A program made the translations under genes and the position numbers. Positions 1 to 8,137 of a stretch of 64,000 nt of DNA are shown one piece after another. This stretch comes from Kineococcus rhizosphaerae. Its GTDB lineage: Bacteria > Actinomycetota > Actinomycetes > Actinomycetales > Kineococcaceae. The DNA is taken from contig NZ_PVZF01000015.1 of assembly GCF_003002055.1 (NCBI RefSeq), forward strand, positions 1 through 64,000. The letters are read 5' to 3'. Position 1 is the first letter of the stretch. Every line of letters starts with the position of its first letter. The notes under the pieces are model-generated. The model saw only the letters and a program-made list of their open reading frames with translations, searched no databases and was not told the DNA's origin.

Positions 1-167
1 TTGGGGTCCAGCGGGGGCCGGCCACCCTTGGGCGAGGCCAGGGTGATCGTGGCCCCGGCGTCCTTCAACCGGTAGTAGGGCGCGGCGAGTTCCTCGAGCC
101 AGAACCCGGTCTTGCGGCCGGTGTCGCCGAGTTCGTCGTGGGAGGTGAGGACGATGAGGACGTTCAC
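1..167 (-). CDS. DJ-1/PfpI (Hsp31-like) family protein, N-terminal part
   Basis: Only the first 55 codons lie in the window; the gene runs off the left edge. The N-terminus reads (V)NVLIVLTSHDELGDTGRK and continues to an LASPKGG stretch, which is the Rossmann-like start of the DJ-1/PfpI family, whose members include chaperones, proteases and glutathione-independent glyoxalases. GTG at 165-167 is preceded by GGAG. A 15-bp palindrome shared with the neighbouring TetR genes lies 66 bp upstream (234-248), so the gene probably belongs to that regulon. The catalytic Cys would be outside the window. The family call is good; the exact activity cannot be decided. Confidence 0.75.
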   Translation of the reverse strand, partial: MNVLIVLTSHDELGDTGRKTGFWLEELAAPYYRLKDAGATITLASPKGGRPPLDP

Positions 168-233
168 GGTGGGCTCCTGCGGTGAACTGCGGACCTGGCG
201 GTCCGGTGACCGCTGCGGTCACGGGAACGATGC

Positions 234-248
234 TAGACGACCGGTCTA
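234..248. promoter_or_regulatory. NemR-like TetR operator, copy 1
   Basis: TAGACGACCGGTCTA, a near-perfect palindrome 66 bp upstream of the PfpI-family gene. The same 15-mer or its complement recurs at 1788, 1806, 2726 and 3456, with at most one mismatch per copy. Nothing else convincing is seen between 168 and 510. Confidence 0.7.
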
Positions 249-510
249 TTTAGGGCGAACCGGAGGTGGGTGACCTGCGTCACCCCGGCCACCTCGGCCG
301 GTCCGGGCACGGGCGATCCCACCCTGCCGGCCCGGCTGTCCGCGGCCGAGGTACCCGCCCTGGTGGTCTGGGCCGCCAGCGACCGCATCGTCAACCCCGG
401 CTGAGGCCGGGCACCTGCCGCACCTGGAGGCCCACGAGGCCACGTGGGCCGTCGTCGACCCCTTCCTGGACCGCCCCCGCTCGGGCACGCGCTGACGTGA
501 CGGGATCGAG

Positions 511-1767
511 CTAGGAGGTCCGACCGGTGAGCGCCGGCCGGGCCCGAAGGACGACCGCCAGGCTCAGCGTCGCCGCGCCGGCCCCGGCGACCAGGACGAG
601 GGGGGCCGCCCAGAGGTGGCTGAGGGCGGGGAGCAGGACGGGGGCGGCGAACCCCAGGTAGGTCAGGGCGTAGAAGACGCCGGTGACCGTCGCCGCGTCC
701 CGCGGCGCGGCGATCGAGTTCACGACCCCGAGCCCGCCGGCGAGCAGGAACCCGTAGGCGCTGCCGAGCACCACCGCGCTGACCCCCAGGAGCACGAGGG
801 AGGAGGCGGCGACGGTCACCGCGGCCGTGAGCATCCCGACCACCACCGCCCCGAGGCCCAGCCGCAGGGGCAGGGACGGGGAGCGCCGGGCCAGGCGCTG
901 AGCGGTCGGCTGGACCAGGACGCCGGTCCCGAGGGTGAGCGCCGCCACCACACCGCTGCCGAGGGGACCGAACCGGCCCAGCGGCACGAGCACCGGCAGA
1001 CCGGCCAGGGAGGTCGTGGCCGCCCCGAAGACCCACGGGGCGCTCGGCAGCACCAGGGACGAGAACGCCCGGCCGCGCACCGACCGCCACGCCGTCGACG
1101 CGGGGGCCTGCGACGACGCGGCGCCGGGCGTCCGCGACGACGTCTCGGTCCGCACCTCCGGCGTCGCCCGGACCAGGCCCAGGGCGACCAGGACCAAGAC
1201 CACCTGCAGCGCGTAGGCGACCGGGCGCAACGACGTCGAGACCTGCACGACCGCTCCGGACACCAACGGCCCCAGGGCGAACCCGGCGGTGAGAGCGGTC
1301 CCGGCGCGCAGCGCGCCCCGGGCCGTCCCGCCGGACCGGCCGGACGGGGAACCGGTCCGGGACAGTTCTCCGACCCAGGCGGTGGCGGGCGCGAAGGCGG
1401 CCCCCGCACTGAGGCCGATGACCACCCGGCCCACGAGCAGGGCGGCGAAGTGGTCCCCGCCCAGGGCGAGCACGCCCGTCCCCAGCACCGACAGCAGCAG
1501 GGCCCCCAGGAGCACGACGCGCCGGCCCAGCCGGTCGGCGACCCGGGCCATGACCAGGACCGCCGGGACGAGCCCGAGGGCGTAGCCGCCGAACAGCCCG
1601 GTCACCTGGACCGGGGACAGCGCCCCGCGGTAGGTCTGCAGCAGCGCGGCGAACGCGTTCGCCCCGAAGGCGACGGCGAAGGCGGCCGCCGCCGGTCGCC
1701 ACCAGAGGCCGACGGCGGGCGGGAGGGATCCCCGCGTGCGGGACGGACGGTGGGTGGTGGTGGGCAT
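511..1767 (-). CDS. MFS transporter (probable drug/electrophile exporter)
   Basis: A 418-residue protein of normal major facilitator length with about 12 hydrophobic segments. The loop 2-3 motif is visible as ARVADRLGRRVVLLG near residue 75, and an SAGAAFAPATAW-type helix 4/5 follows. No substrate-specific motif was recognised. It is divergent from the TetR gene at 1841, and two palindromic operators lie in the 73-bp gap (1788-1802, 1806-1820), so repression by the adjacent TetR proteins is likely. Export of a reactive or toxic small molecule is an inference from this context. Confidence 0.85.
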   Translation of the reverse strand: MPTTTHRPSRTRGSLPPAVGLWWRPAAAAFAVAFGANAFAALLQTYRGALSPVQVTGLFGGYALGLVPAVLVMARVADRLGRRVVLLGALLLSVLGTGVLALGGDHFAALLVGRVVIGLSAGAAFAPATAWVGELSRTGSPSGRSGGTARGALRAGTALTAGFALGPLVSGAVVQVSTSLRPVAYALQVVLVLVALGLVRATPEVRTETSSRTPGAASSQAPASTAWRSVRGRAFSSLVLPSAPWVFGAATTSLAGLPVLVPLGRFGPLGSGVVAALTLGTGVLVQPTAQRLARRSPSLPLRLGLGAVVVGMLTAAVTVAASSLVLLGVSAVVLGSAYGFLLAGGLGVVNSIAAPRDAATVTGVFYALTYLGFAAPVLLPALSHLWAAPLVLVAGAGAATLSLAVVLRARPALTGRTS

Positions 1768-1787
1768 GGCGTCACCGTATGGTTGAA

Positions 1788-1802
1788 TAGACCGGTCGTC
1801 TA
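1788..1802. promoter_or_regulatory. NemR-like TetR operator, copy 2
   Basis: TAGACCGGTCGTCTA, the exact reverse complement of the copy at 234. It is the MFS-proximal site of a tandem pair in the divergent MFS/tetR promoter region. Confidence 0.75.
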
Positions 1803-1805
1803 GTC

Positions 1806-1820
1806 AAGACGACCGGTCTA
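1806..1820. promoter_or_regulatory. NemR-like TetR operator, copy 3
   Basis: AAGACGACCGGTCTA, one base from the copy at 234. Its centre is 18 bp from that of copy 2, and it lies 20 bp before the tetR start at 1841. Confidence 0.75.
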
Positions 1821-1840
1821 GTCACTGGTACCCTCGTTCC

Positions 1841-2464
1841 ATGGCCACCACTCTCGCCACCACCGACGGCCGCACCGCCACGGACTCCCGCACCAGCACC
1901 CGGACGACCCTGCTCGACGCCGCCCAGCGCACCTTCGCGCACAAGGGCTTCTCGGGCGTCGGCATCAACGAGGTGCTCGCCGGCGCCGGGGTCCCCAAGG
2001 GGTCGTTCTACCACTACTTCTCCTCCAAGGACGCGTTCGGCGAAGCCGTCCTGGAGCACTACTACGCGCAGTACCTGGCCGACATGGACGTCGTGCTGAG
2101 CCGGCCGGACACGACCTGGGCCCAGCGGACCCTCGACTACTTCGAGAGCTGGCGGCTGACCCAGAGCCTGGACGACTGCCAGGGCCGCTGCCTGGCGGTG
2201 AAGCTCGGCGCCGAGGTCGCGGACATGTCCGAGGCCATGCGCGAACGCCTGAAGGCCGGCACTACGGGCATCGTCAACCGCCTGGAGTCCGCGCTGCGCG
2301 GCGGCCTCGAGGACGGCACGGTCACGCTGCAGGACGAACCCCGCGCCGTGGCCCAGTCCCTGTACGAACTGTGGATGGGCGCCAGCGTCCTGGCCAAGGT
2401 GTACCGGAACCTGTCGTCCATGGACAACGCGATGGCGACCACCCGGCGCCTGATCGGCGCGTGA
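1841..2464 (+). CDS. TetR/AcrR family regulator, NemR-like (paralogue 1)
   Basis: A 207-residue repressor. The N-terminal helix-turn-helix is clear (residues about 25-72, with GVGINEVLAGAGVPKGSFYH followed by YFSSKDAF). The ligand domain carries DCQGRCLAVKLGAEVADMSE near residue 105-125. This cysteine-containing block matches the NemR type of TetR proteins, in which a cysteine senses electrophiles and hypochlorous acid (family knowledge). A paralogue follows at 2761 with the same block. Its promoter holds two operators, so autoregulation together with the MFS gene and PfpI is expected. The sensing chemistry is inferred, not shown. Confidence 0.88.
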   Translation: MATTLATTDGRTATDSRTSTRTTLLDAAQRTFAHKGFSGVGINEVLAGAGVPKGSFYHYFSSKDAFGEAVLEHYYAQYLADMDVVLSRPDTTWAQRTLDYFESWRLTQSLDDCQGRCLAVKLGAEVADMSEAMRERLKAGTTGIVNRLESALRGGLEDGTVTLQDEPRAVAQSLYELWMGASVLAKVYRNLSSMDNAMATTRRLIGA

Positions 2465-2473
2465 GACCACCCG

Positions 2474-2500
2474 CTCACCGGTGACGCCTCACCGGTGACG
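2474..2500. repeat. Tandem 13-bp direct repeat with CACCGGTG core
   Basis: CTCACCGGTGACG occurs at 2474-2486 and again at 2488-2500, just after the stop of the first tetR. Each copy contains the 8-bp palindrome CACCGGTG. It could be a terminator-like element or an operator; there is no U-rich tail. The rest of the 296-bp gap up to 2760 shows only the operator at 2726. Confidence 0.35.
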
Positions 2501-2725
2501 TCGGCCCGGATCCCCGCCGGGGCCCCGCCGTGCGCTGCCCCGGGAACTCGCGAGGAGTTCTCCCGCGGTCCGTCCACGTGTCACGGTCGGCGGCTGGAAC
2601 TGGGCGACGATTCGGACCTCAGGCTCCGGTGCGCCCGTACCGCACTGCCCCGCAACGACATCGCGAACGACGGAATCCTGACGGTATCGGCTGCTCACGC
2701 CGGGGAGGACGTCCGGGAGGTGGAC

Positions 2726-2740
2726 TAGACGAGCGGTCTA
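2726..2740. promoter_or_regulatory. NemR-like TetR operator, copy 4
   Basis: TAGACGAGCGGTCTA, 20 bp upstream of the second tetR start, the same position as copy 3 before the first tetR. Confidence 0.7.
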
Positions 2741-2760
2741 ATACTCGCTACGGTGGCACC

Positions 2761-3360
2761 ATGACGACGAGAACAGCGAGGACGAAGGCCGGGACCCGGC
2801 AACGCGTCCTCGACGTCGCCGAGGACCTCATCGCTCGCAAGGGCTGGTCCGCCGCAGGTGTCAACGAGGTGCTGACCGCGGCCGGTGTACCGACCGGCTC
2901 CTTCTACCACCACTTCGGCTCCAAGGACGCCTTCGGTCGGGCGGTGCTGGAGAACTACTTCAGCGCCTACCTGGCCACGATGGACGAGATCGCCGCAACC
3001 CCCGGCACCCCGGCCGCGCAGCGGTTGATGCGCTTCTGGCAGCAGTTCCACGACAAGCAGACGATCGACGACTGCCAGGGCCGCTGCCTGGTCGTCAAGC
3101 TCGCCGCCGAGGTCTCGGACCTGTCCGAGACCCTGCGGGCGACGCTGGACGAGGGGACCACGGGCATCATCGCCCGGGTGGAGCAGATGCTCCGCGCCGG
3201 CGAGGTCGACGGTTCCCTGCAGCTGGACGACGACCCCGCGCAGCTGGCGACCTGGCTGTACGGGTCGTGGCTCGGGGCGAGCCTGCTCGCCAAGACGAGC
3301 CGCGACCGGCGTGCCCTGGACACGGCGATGACCACCACCCGACGTCTCCTGGGCGTCTGA
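2761..3360 (+). CDS. TetR/AcrR family regulator, NemR-like (paralogue 2)
   Basis: A 199-residue repressor starting at ATG 2761; longer in-frame extensions lack coding character and would bury the operator at 2726. The helix-turn-helix (AAGVNEVLTAAGVPTGSFYHH, then FGSKDAFGRAVLE) and the effector block DCQGRCLVVKLAAEVSDLSE closely match the protein at 1841, so the two arose by duplication. Both Cys residues of DCQGRC are kept. It lies between its own operator and the amidase, whose promoter has a fifth copy of the operator. Two paralogues sharing one operator suggests hetero-regulation or sensing of two related electrophiles. Confidence 0.88.
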   Translation: MTTRTARTKAGTRQRVLDVAEDLIARKGWSAAGVNEVLTAAGVPTGSFYHHFGSKDAFGRAVLENYFSAYLATMDEIAATPGTPAAQRLMRFWQQFHDKQTIDDCQGRCLVVKLAAEVSDLSETLRATLDEGTTGIIARVEQMLRAGEVDGSLQLDDDPAQLATWLYGSWLGASLLAKTSRDRRALDTAMTTTRRLLGV

Positions 3361-3455
3361 CCCGGGCACGGGCCCCACCCGGAGCCCGCCCTCTCGTGGC
3401 GCACTCCGCGCCACCTCGTGCGACGGCCTCGGCGGCGCACCCTTGTCCCCACCTA

Positions 3456-3470
3456 TAGACGACCAGTCTA
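3456..3470. promoter_or_regulatory. NemR-like TetR operator, copy 5
   Basis: TAGACGACCAGTCTA, 25 bp upstream of the amidase start codon, with one mismatch to the copy at 234. Confidence 0.68.
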
Positions 3471-3495
3471 CTTTTCACATCACGAAGGAGCTCCC

Positions 3496-4944
3496 GTGAA
3501 CGACGGACCGAACGACACCACCGACCTGTTCTTCCGCGACGCCACCGACCTGGCCCACCTCATCCGCACCGGGCAGACCACCTCGGCGCAGGTCGTCCAG
3601 GCCCACCTGGACCGCATCGCCGCCCTCGACCCGGCGATCAACGCGATCGTCACCCTCAACGAGCACGCCCTGGACGAAGCCCGCGCCGCCGACGCCGCCC
3701 TGCGACGGGCCCGGGCGACCGGCGGTGGACCCGGCCCGGAGATCGGCCCCCTGCACGGGGTCCCGTTCACCGTCAAGGACTCCATCGACACCGCCGGGGT
3801 CCTCACCCAGCGCGGTTCGCCGATCTTCGCCGGACGCACCCCGCAGACCGACGCCACCGCCGTGGCCCGCATGAAGGCCGCCGGCGCGATCCTGCTCGCC
3901 AAGACGAACCTGCCGGAGTTCTCCTACTCCACCGAGTCCGACAACCTGCTCAGCGGCCGCACCAACAACCCGTGGAACCTCGAGCGCACCCCCGGCGGTT
4001 CCAGCGGCGGGGAGTCCGCGGCGATCGCGGCGGGCATGAGCCCGATCGGCCTGGGCACCGACCTGGCCATCTCGGTGCGCGGCCCGGCCGCCCAGACCGG
4101 CATCGTCGCCCTCAAGCCCACCCACGGACGCGTCCCCATGACCGGGGTGTGGCCGCGCGTCCCGCGCCGCGACTGGCACGTGGGCCCGATGGCCCGCACC
4201 GTCCGCGACTTGGCCCTGGCCTACTCGATCCTCGAAGGACCCGACGGCTCCGACGGGTTCGCCACCACCCCCCGCGGCGTCGACACCGGCGTGGGCCCGG
4301 CCCCGCAGCGGCGGCTGCGGGTGGGCTGGTTCACCGACTCCGGGCTCGGGCCGGTCGACCCGCAGGTCGCCCGGACCGTCCAGCGGGCCGCCGAGGCCCT
4401 GCGCGGGGCCGGGGTGGACGTCGAGGAGGTGACGATCCCGGCCCTGCAGGAGAACAACCCCCTGGCGCTGTTCAACGCCCAGCACGTCATGGAACTCAAA
4501 CCCGCCATGGCCGAGGCGACCGCCGGGCACGAGGACGAGATGTTCACCATGTCCACGACCATGCTGTCGATCCCCGACACCTCGATGGCCGACTACCTCG
4601 CCGCCGAGCAGGGGTTCGAGCGCATCCGCGACGGCTACGCCGAGTTCTTCTCCCGCTTCGACGCCCTGCTGCTGCCGGTGCTGCCCACCTTCGCCCACGA
4701 GCACGGCGCCGGCGAACTCACGATCGACGGGCAGGTCGTGGACGCCACTCACGTCCAGACCTTCACCGTCCAGTTCAACATCACCGGCATGCCCGCCCTG
4801 TCGATGCGGTTCGGGACCAGCACCGACGGCCTGCCCATCGGGGTCCAGGTCGCCGGCCCCTGGCACGCGGAGTCCACCGTCCTGCACGTCGCGTCGGTGC
4901 TGGAGTCGCTCAGCCCCGTGAAGGACCAGCACCCCGACCTGTGA
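3496..4944 (+). CDS. Amidase (amidase signature family)
   Basis: A 482-residue enzyme from GTG 3496, chosen for the AAGGAG ribosome site 5 nt upstream. The amidase-signature Ser-cisSer-Lys triad is recognisable: Lys in FTVKDSIDTAG, the cis-Ser in GGSSGGESAA, and the nucleophile Ser in GTDLAISVRGPAA. The usual Gly-Gly just before the nucleophile (GTDxGGS) is replaced by Ala-Ile, which may alter the oxyanion hole. The family hydrolyses amide bonds; the substrate is unknown. The operator at 3456 places it under the NemR-like regulators. Confidence 0.88.
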   Translation: MNDGPNDTTDLFFRDATDLAHLIRTGQTTSAQVVQAHLDRIAALDPAINAIVTLNEHALDEARAADAALRRARATGGGPGPEIGPLHGVPFTVKDSIDTAGVLTQRGSPIFAGRTPQTDATAVARMKAAGAILLAKTNLPEFSYSTESDNLLSGRTNNPWNLERTPGGSSGGESAAIAAGMSPIGLGTDLAISVRGPAAQTGIVALKPTHGRVPMTGVWPRVPRRDWHVGPMARTVRDLALAYSILEGPDGSDGFATTPRGVDTGVGPAPQRRLRVGWFTDSGLGPVDPQVARTVQRAAEALRGAGVDVEEVTIPALQENNPLALFNAQHVMELKPAMAEATAGHEDEMFTMSTTMLSIPDTSMADYLAAEQGFERIRDGYAEFFSRFDALLLPVLPTFAHEHGAGELTIDGQVVDATHVQTFTVQFNITGMPALSMRFGTSTDGLPIGVQVAGPWHAESTVLHVASVLESLSPVKDQHPDL

Positions 4945-5127
4945 AGGCCTGGAGTCGCAGGAGGTTTCGACGTCACCGCCTCGACGGGGGCGACCCGACC
5001 AGTTCCGTCGGGTCGCCCCGACCGCGGGTTCTCGGGGCAGCTCCATCGTGCGGACGGTTCTTTCCCGGCAGTCTCGAGGGACCGGTTCCGCTCCCGCGAG
5101 CCGGCTCCCCCACCGAGAGGCCCTGAC

Positions 5128-6072
5128 GTGTCGTCCACCCGACGCCCCCGCACCCTGACCGCCGCACTGGTGACGGCCGCCGCCCTGGGCGCGGTGGTGG
5201 CCTGCGGCTCCCCCGGGGTCGCCGCCCCCGACCGGGTGCCGGTGGCCTCCTCGTCCAGCGCACCGGCTCCGGTGGACCCGACCGGGACCACGGCGATGGG
5301 GACCCAGCGCACGATCACCCGCGACGGCCACGACGTGGCCTTCTACGTGACGGCCGGTTCGGGGGCCGTGATCGTGCTGGACGCCGGCGGCGGCGAGGAC
5401 GCCTCGTACTGGAACGCGCTCGTCCCGGTGCTGGCCCAGCAGACCGGAGCCACCGTCGTCACCTACGACCGGACCGGTTCCGGCCGCAGCAGCGACGTGC
5501 CCGGCGCCTTCAGCGCGGCGGCCGCCGCCGACGACCTGGCCGCCGGCCTGCAGGGTCTGGGCCTGGTCCGGGAACCGGTCGTCCTGGTGTCGCACTCCCT
5601 GGCCGGGGAGGTGGCGACGTACCTGGTCGACGACCACCCCGGCCTGGTCCAGGGTGCGGTCCTCGTCGACGCGAACGTCCCCCAGTTCTTCACCCCGCAG
5701 GAGACGGCGCGACTGGTCGCCGCCACCGACGAGCAGGCGGCGCAGGTGCGGGCCGCGCCGCAGACGCGGCAGACCCGTCAGGCGCTGGCCGTGGCCGACG
5801 GTTTCGGGCCCGCCCACACCGCCTACCACGCCCTGACCTGGCCGAGCGACCTGCCGGTCGCCGTCATCGTCTCCGAGCGGACGCCGATGCCGGCGGGGTC
5901 CCCCGACGCGGAGGCCTGGCGCGCCGCCCAGCAGCACTTCGCCGACGCCGCCCCGGACCGGACGCTGGTCACCGCCCGGGACAGCAGCCACGACGTGGCC
6001 CTCGACCGGCCCGACGTCGTCGAGCAGCAGATCGGTGACGTTCTCGCGCAGGTCCGCTCGCAGGTTCGCTGA
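5128..6072 (+). CDS. Secreted lipoprotein, alpha/beta hydrolase fold
   Basis: A 314-residue protein from GTG 5128. The N-terminus is a lipoprotein signal (hydrophobic stretch ending in AVVACGS, Cys as lipobox). An alpha/beta hydrolase domain follows: oxyanion region VLDAGGGEDASYWN, catalytic elbow LVSHSLAGEVATYL (nucleophile Ser), and a C-terminal His in TARDSSHDVALDRP. It is expected to be an esterase- or lipase-like enzyme anchored outside the membrane. The 183-bp gap after the amidase holds no operator, so it may be transcribed separately. Substrate unknown. Confidence 0.85.
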   Translation: MSSTRRPRTLTAALVTAAALGAVVACGSPGVAAPDRVPVASSSSAPAPVDPTGTTAMGTQRTITRDGHDVAFYVTAGSGAVIVLDAGGGEDASYWNALVPVLAQQTGATVVTYDRTGSGRSSDVPGAFSAAAAADDLAAGLQGLGLVREPVVLVSHSLAGEVATYLVDDHPGLVQGAVLVDANVPQFFTPQETARLVAATDEQAAQVRAAPQTRQTRQALAVADGFGPAHTAYHALTWPSDLPVAVIVSERTPMPAGSPDAEAWRAAQQHFADAAPDRTLVTARDSSHDVALDRPDVVEQQIGDVLAQVRSQVR

Positions 6073-6102
6073 CCATGGACCAGGACCGCGGGCCGGGCCC
6101 CG

Positions 6103-7179
6103 TCAGAGCCAGCCGCGCCGGCGCAGCAAGGCGAACAACCCGCCGGCCAGGACGACGATGGTGAGCGTGCTGGTGACGAACCCCGCGTGGTGGGAGAACC
6201 CCGGGTAGGGGACGTTCTGGCCGTAGAACCCGGTGACCGCGGTGGGCACGGCGATGATCGCCGCCCAGCCGGCCAGCTTCTTGGTCACCTCGTTCAGCTG
6301 GTAGCTCTGCTCGTTGCGGTGCGAGTCGATGATGGCGAGGGCGTGCTCGCGCAGCGCCTCGCAGGACTCCGCGGCCCGCTGCTCGTGGTCCTGGACGTCG
6401 TGGACGTAGGGGAGCATCGCCGCGCTGGTCCGCCGGTCCTCCGTGCGCAGGTACCGGTCGAGGACCTCCCGCATGGGGACGGTCACGTGGCGCAGACCGG
6501 CGATGCTCTTGCGCAGCTCGAACCCGCGCCGCCGCACGTCGAGCGTCGGGCGGGGCTCGAACAGCTGGTCCTCGAGCTGCTCCAGCGCGTCGTCGAGGTG
6601 CTGGACGGCGCGCAGGTGGCCGTCGACGACGAGGTCGAGCAACCCGTGCACGAGGAAGGGGACACCGTGCACGGCCAGGTCGGCGGCCAGGTCCCAGCGG
6701 CCGACGAGGGTGTCCACGTCGAACGCGTCGTCCTTGCGGACCGTGATGAGCGCACGTCCGGTGATGAACGCGCTGATCTCGCTGGTGCTCAGCTCCGAGG
6801 TGCCGTCGTCCAGGGTCACCGCGTAGGTGTTGAGGAACCGGTAGGTGGGGTAGTGGTCCAGCTTGGGGCGCTGGTGGTCCTGGACGGCGTCCTCGACGGC
6901 CAGGGGGTGCAGACCGAACTCCTGCACGAGGATCTGCAGGTCGTCGGCGTCGGGGTCGCGCAGGTCCAGCCACACGGTGGTGGCCTCGTCCTCGGCGAGC
7001 AGCTCGCTGATCCGCTCGGCCGGGAAACCCTCCTGGACCACCTGCCCGTGGCGGTAGGCCCGGGTGCGGGTGGGGCAGCGCGGGGGCTGGGCGCGGGTGA
7101 CCGTCGGTGCGTTCGGGCCGGGCGCATCGGGTTCTCCCGGAGCCGGGGTGTCCGGGGCGCGATCGGGGAGGCTCGTCAC
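6103..7179 (-). CDS. corA: CorA-family magnesium/cobalt transporter, GQN variant
   Basis: A 358-residue protein from GTG 7179. A long cytoplasmic alpha/beta N-terminal domain, a helical stalk with LRKSIAGLRHV and two C-terminal membrane helices (about residues 295-315 and 330-350) fit CorA. The pore motif, normally GMN, reads YGQNVPYPGF, and the usual MPEL loop is replaced, so ion preference may differ. The final RRRGWL tail is typical of actinobacterial members. It is divergent from the membrane protein at 7411 across 231 bp in which I see no strong motif. Confidence 0.85.
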   Translation of the reverse strand: MTSLPDRAPDTPAPGEPDAPGPNAPTVTRAQPPRCPTRTRAYRHGQVVQEGFPAERISELLAEDEATTVWLDLRDPDADDLQILVQEFGLHPLAVEDAVQDHQRPKLDHYPTYRFLNTYAVTLDDGTSELSTSEISAFITGRALITVRKDDAFDVDTLVGRWDLAADLAVHGVPFLVHGLLDLVVDGHLRAVQHLDDALEQLEDQLFEPRPTLDVRRRGFELRKSIAGLRHVTVPMREVLDRYLRTEDRRTSAAMLPYVHDVQDHEQRAAESCEALREHALAIIDSHRNEQSYQLNEVTKKLAGWAAIIAVPTAVTGFYGQNVPYPGFSHHAGFVTSTLTIVVLAGGLFALLRRRGWL

Positions 7180-7410
7180 CCCGGTAGCGTGCCAGCAGTC
7201 CCGGCCGTCGGCGCCCCGGGGCGCGTGGGCCGGGGCACCGTCCACGGCGCACCTCGCAGGGACCACCGAGGTGGTTCCCGGGACGTACCCACCGATCTCC
7301 CGGACCGGCGACGGTCCCCGCCGGTCCCGGGCGCGAGGCTCCGCGATCCCTCCACGGGACCCGCGCCTCGCCGACCGCGCGTCGGCCCGGCGAGGTCCTA
7401 CCGTGATCCG

Positions 7411-8100
7411 GTGAGCGAGTTCCAGGACGCTCCTGCCGCGCCGGTCCCGGCCTGGAGGCGACCGACCCGGGGTGAGCGCCGGTGGCCGGTGCAGGTCACG
7501 GTGGTCGCCCTCGTCGCCCTGCAGCTGCGGCTGCCCGCCCACCTGGCCCTGGGCAGCCGCTGGGCGCTGCCCGCGGTGGAGGCCGCGCTGATGGTGGCGC
7601 TCACGGTGGCGAACCCGGTCCGGATGGATCGCGCCAGCTCGTGGTTCCGTCGCACCAGCCTGCTCCTGGTTGCCGTCGCGAGCGTGGCCAACGGGGCCAG
7701 CGCGGTGCTGCTCGTCGACCACCTCGTGCGCGGGCGCGCCACGCGCAGTCCCGGCGGTCTCCTGTTCGAGGGGGCCGCCGTCTACCTGACGAACGTGGTG
7801 ACGTTCGCCCTCTGGTACTGGGAACTCGACCGCGGCGGGCCGCTGTCCCGCAAGGAGGGCCGGGACACCGACGTCGACTTTCTGTTCCCGCAGATGGCGT
7901 CCCCGGACGTCGCCCCGGCGGACTGGGAACCGACCTTCCCGGACTACCTCTACCTCAGCTTCACGAACTCCACCGCGTTCAGCCCCACCGACACGATGCC
8001 CTGGACGCGCTGGGCGAAGATGCTGATGCTCGCCCAGAGCGCGACGGCGCTGTGCATCGCCGCGCTCGTCATCGCCCGCGCCGTGAACATCCTGCCGTGA
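7411..8100 (+). CDS. Integral membrane protein, possible pore-loop type
   Basis: A 229-residue protein from GTG 7411 with about five hydrophobic segments. Between the last two segments lies a conserved-looking stretch (FPDYLYLSFTNSTAFSPTD, then MPWTRWAKMLML), resembling a re-entrant loop of two-pore or DUF1345-like actinobacterial membrane proteins. A charged cytoplasmic loop (SRKEGRDTDVDF) separates the halves. I cannot assign a transport function. It is divergent from corA, which may mean a shared role in ion homeostasis. Confidence 0.7.
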   Translation: MSEFQDAPAAPVPAWRRPTRGERRWPVQVTVVALVALQLRLPAHLALGSRWALPAVEAALMVALTVANPVRMDRASSWFRRTSLLLVAVASVANGASAVLLVDHLVRGRATRSPGGLLFEGAAVYLTNVVTFALWYWELDRGGPLSRKEGRDTDVDFLFPQMASPDVAPADWEPTFPDYLYLSFTNSTAFSPTDTMPWTRWAKMLMLAQSATALCIAALVIARAVNILP

Positions 8101-8137
8101 GGTCCCCCGCGGCTGGCCCCGGCGACGCGGTGACCCG

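Noticed and set aside
266-514. Possible small gene between the PfpI-family and MFS genes
   Set aside because: The translation is Arg/Pro/Gly-rich without structure and starts 18 bp after the operator, with no ribosome site. The region may be a decayed remnant, but this cannot be supported.
2495-2728. Possible 77-residue gene between the two tetR genes
   Set aside because: No ribosome site, no recognisable domain, and it ends in the operator of the second tetR; composition gives no coding signal.
3475-5991. 838-codon minus-strand frame
   Set aside because: It is opposite the amidase and the lipoprotein hydrolase, both with catalytic motifs; the antisense product is low-complexity Gly/Val/Asp/Arg.
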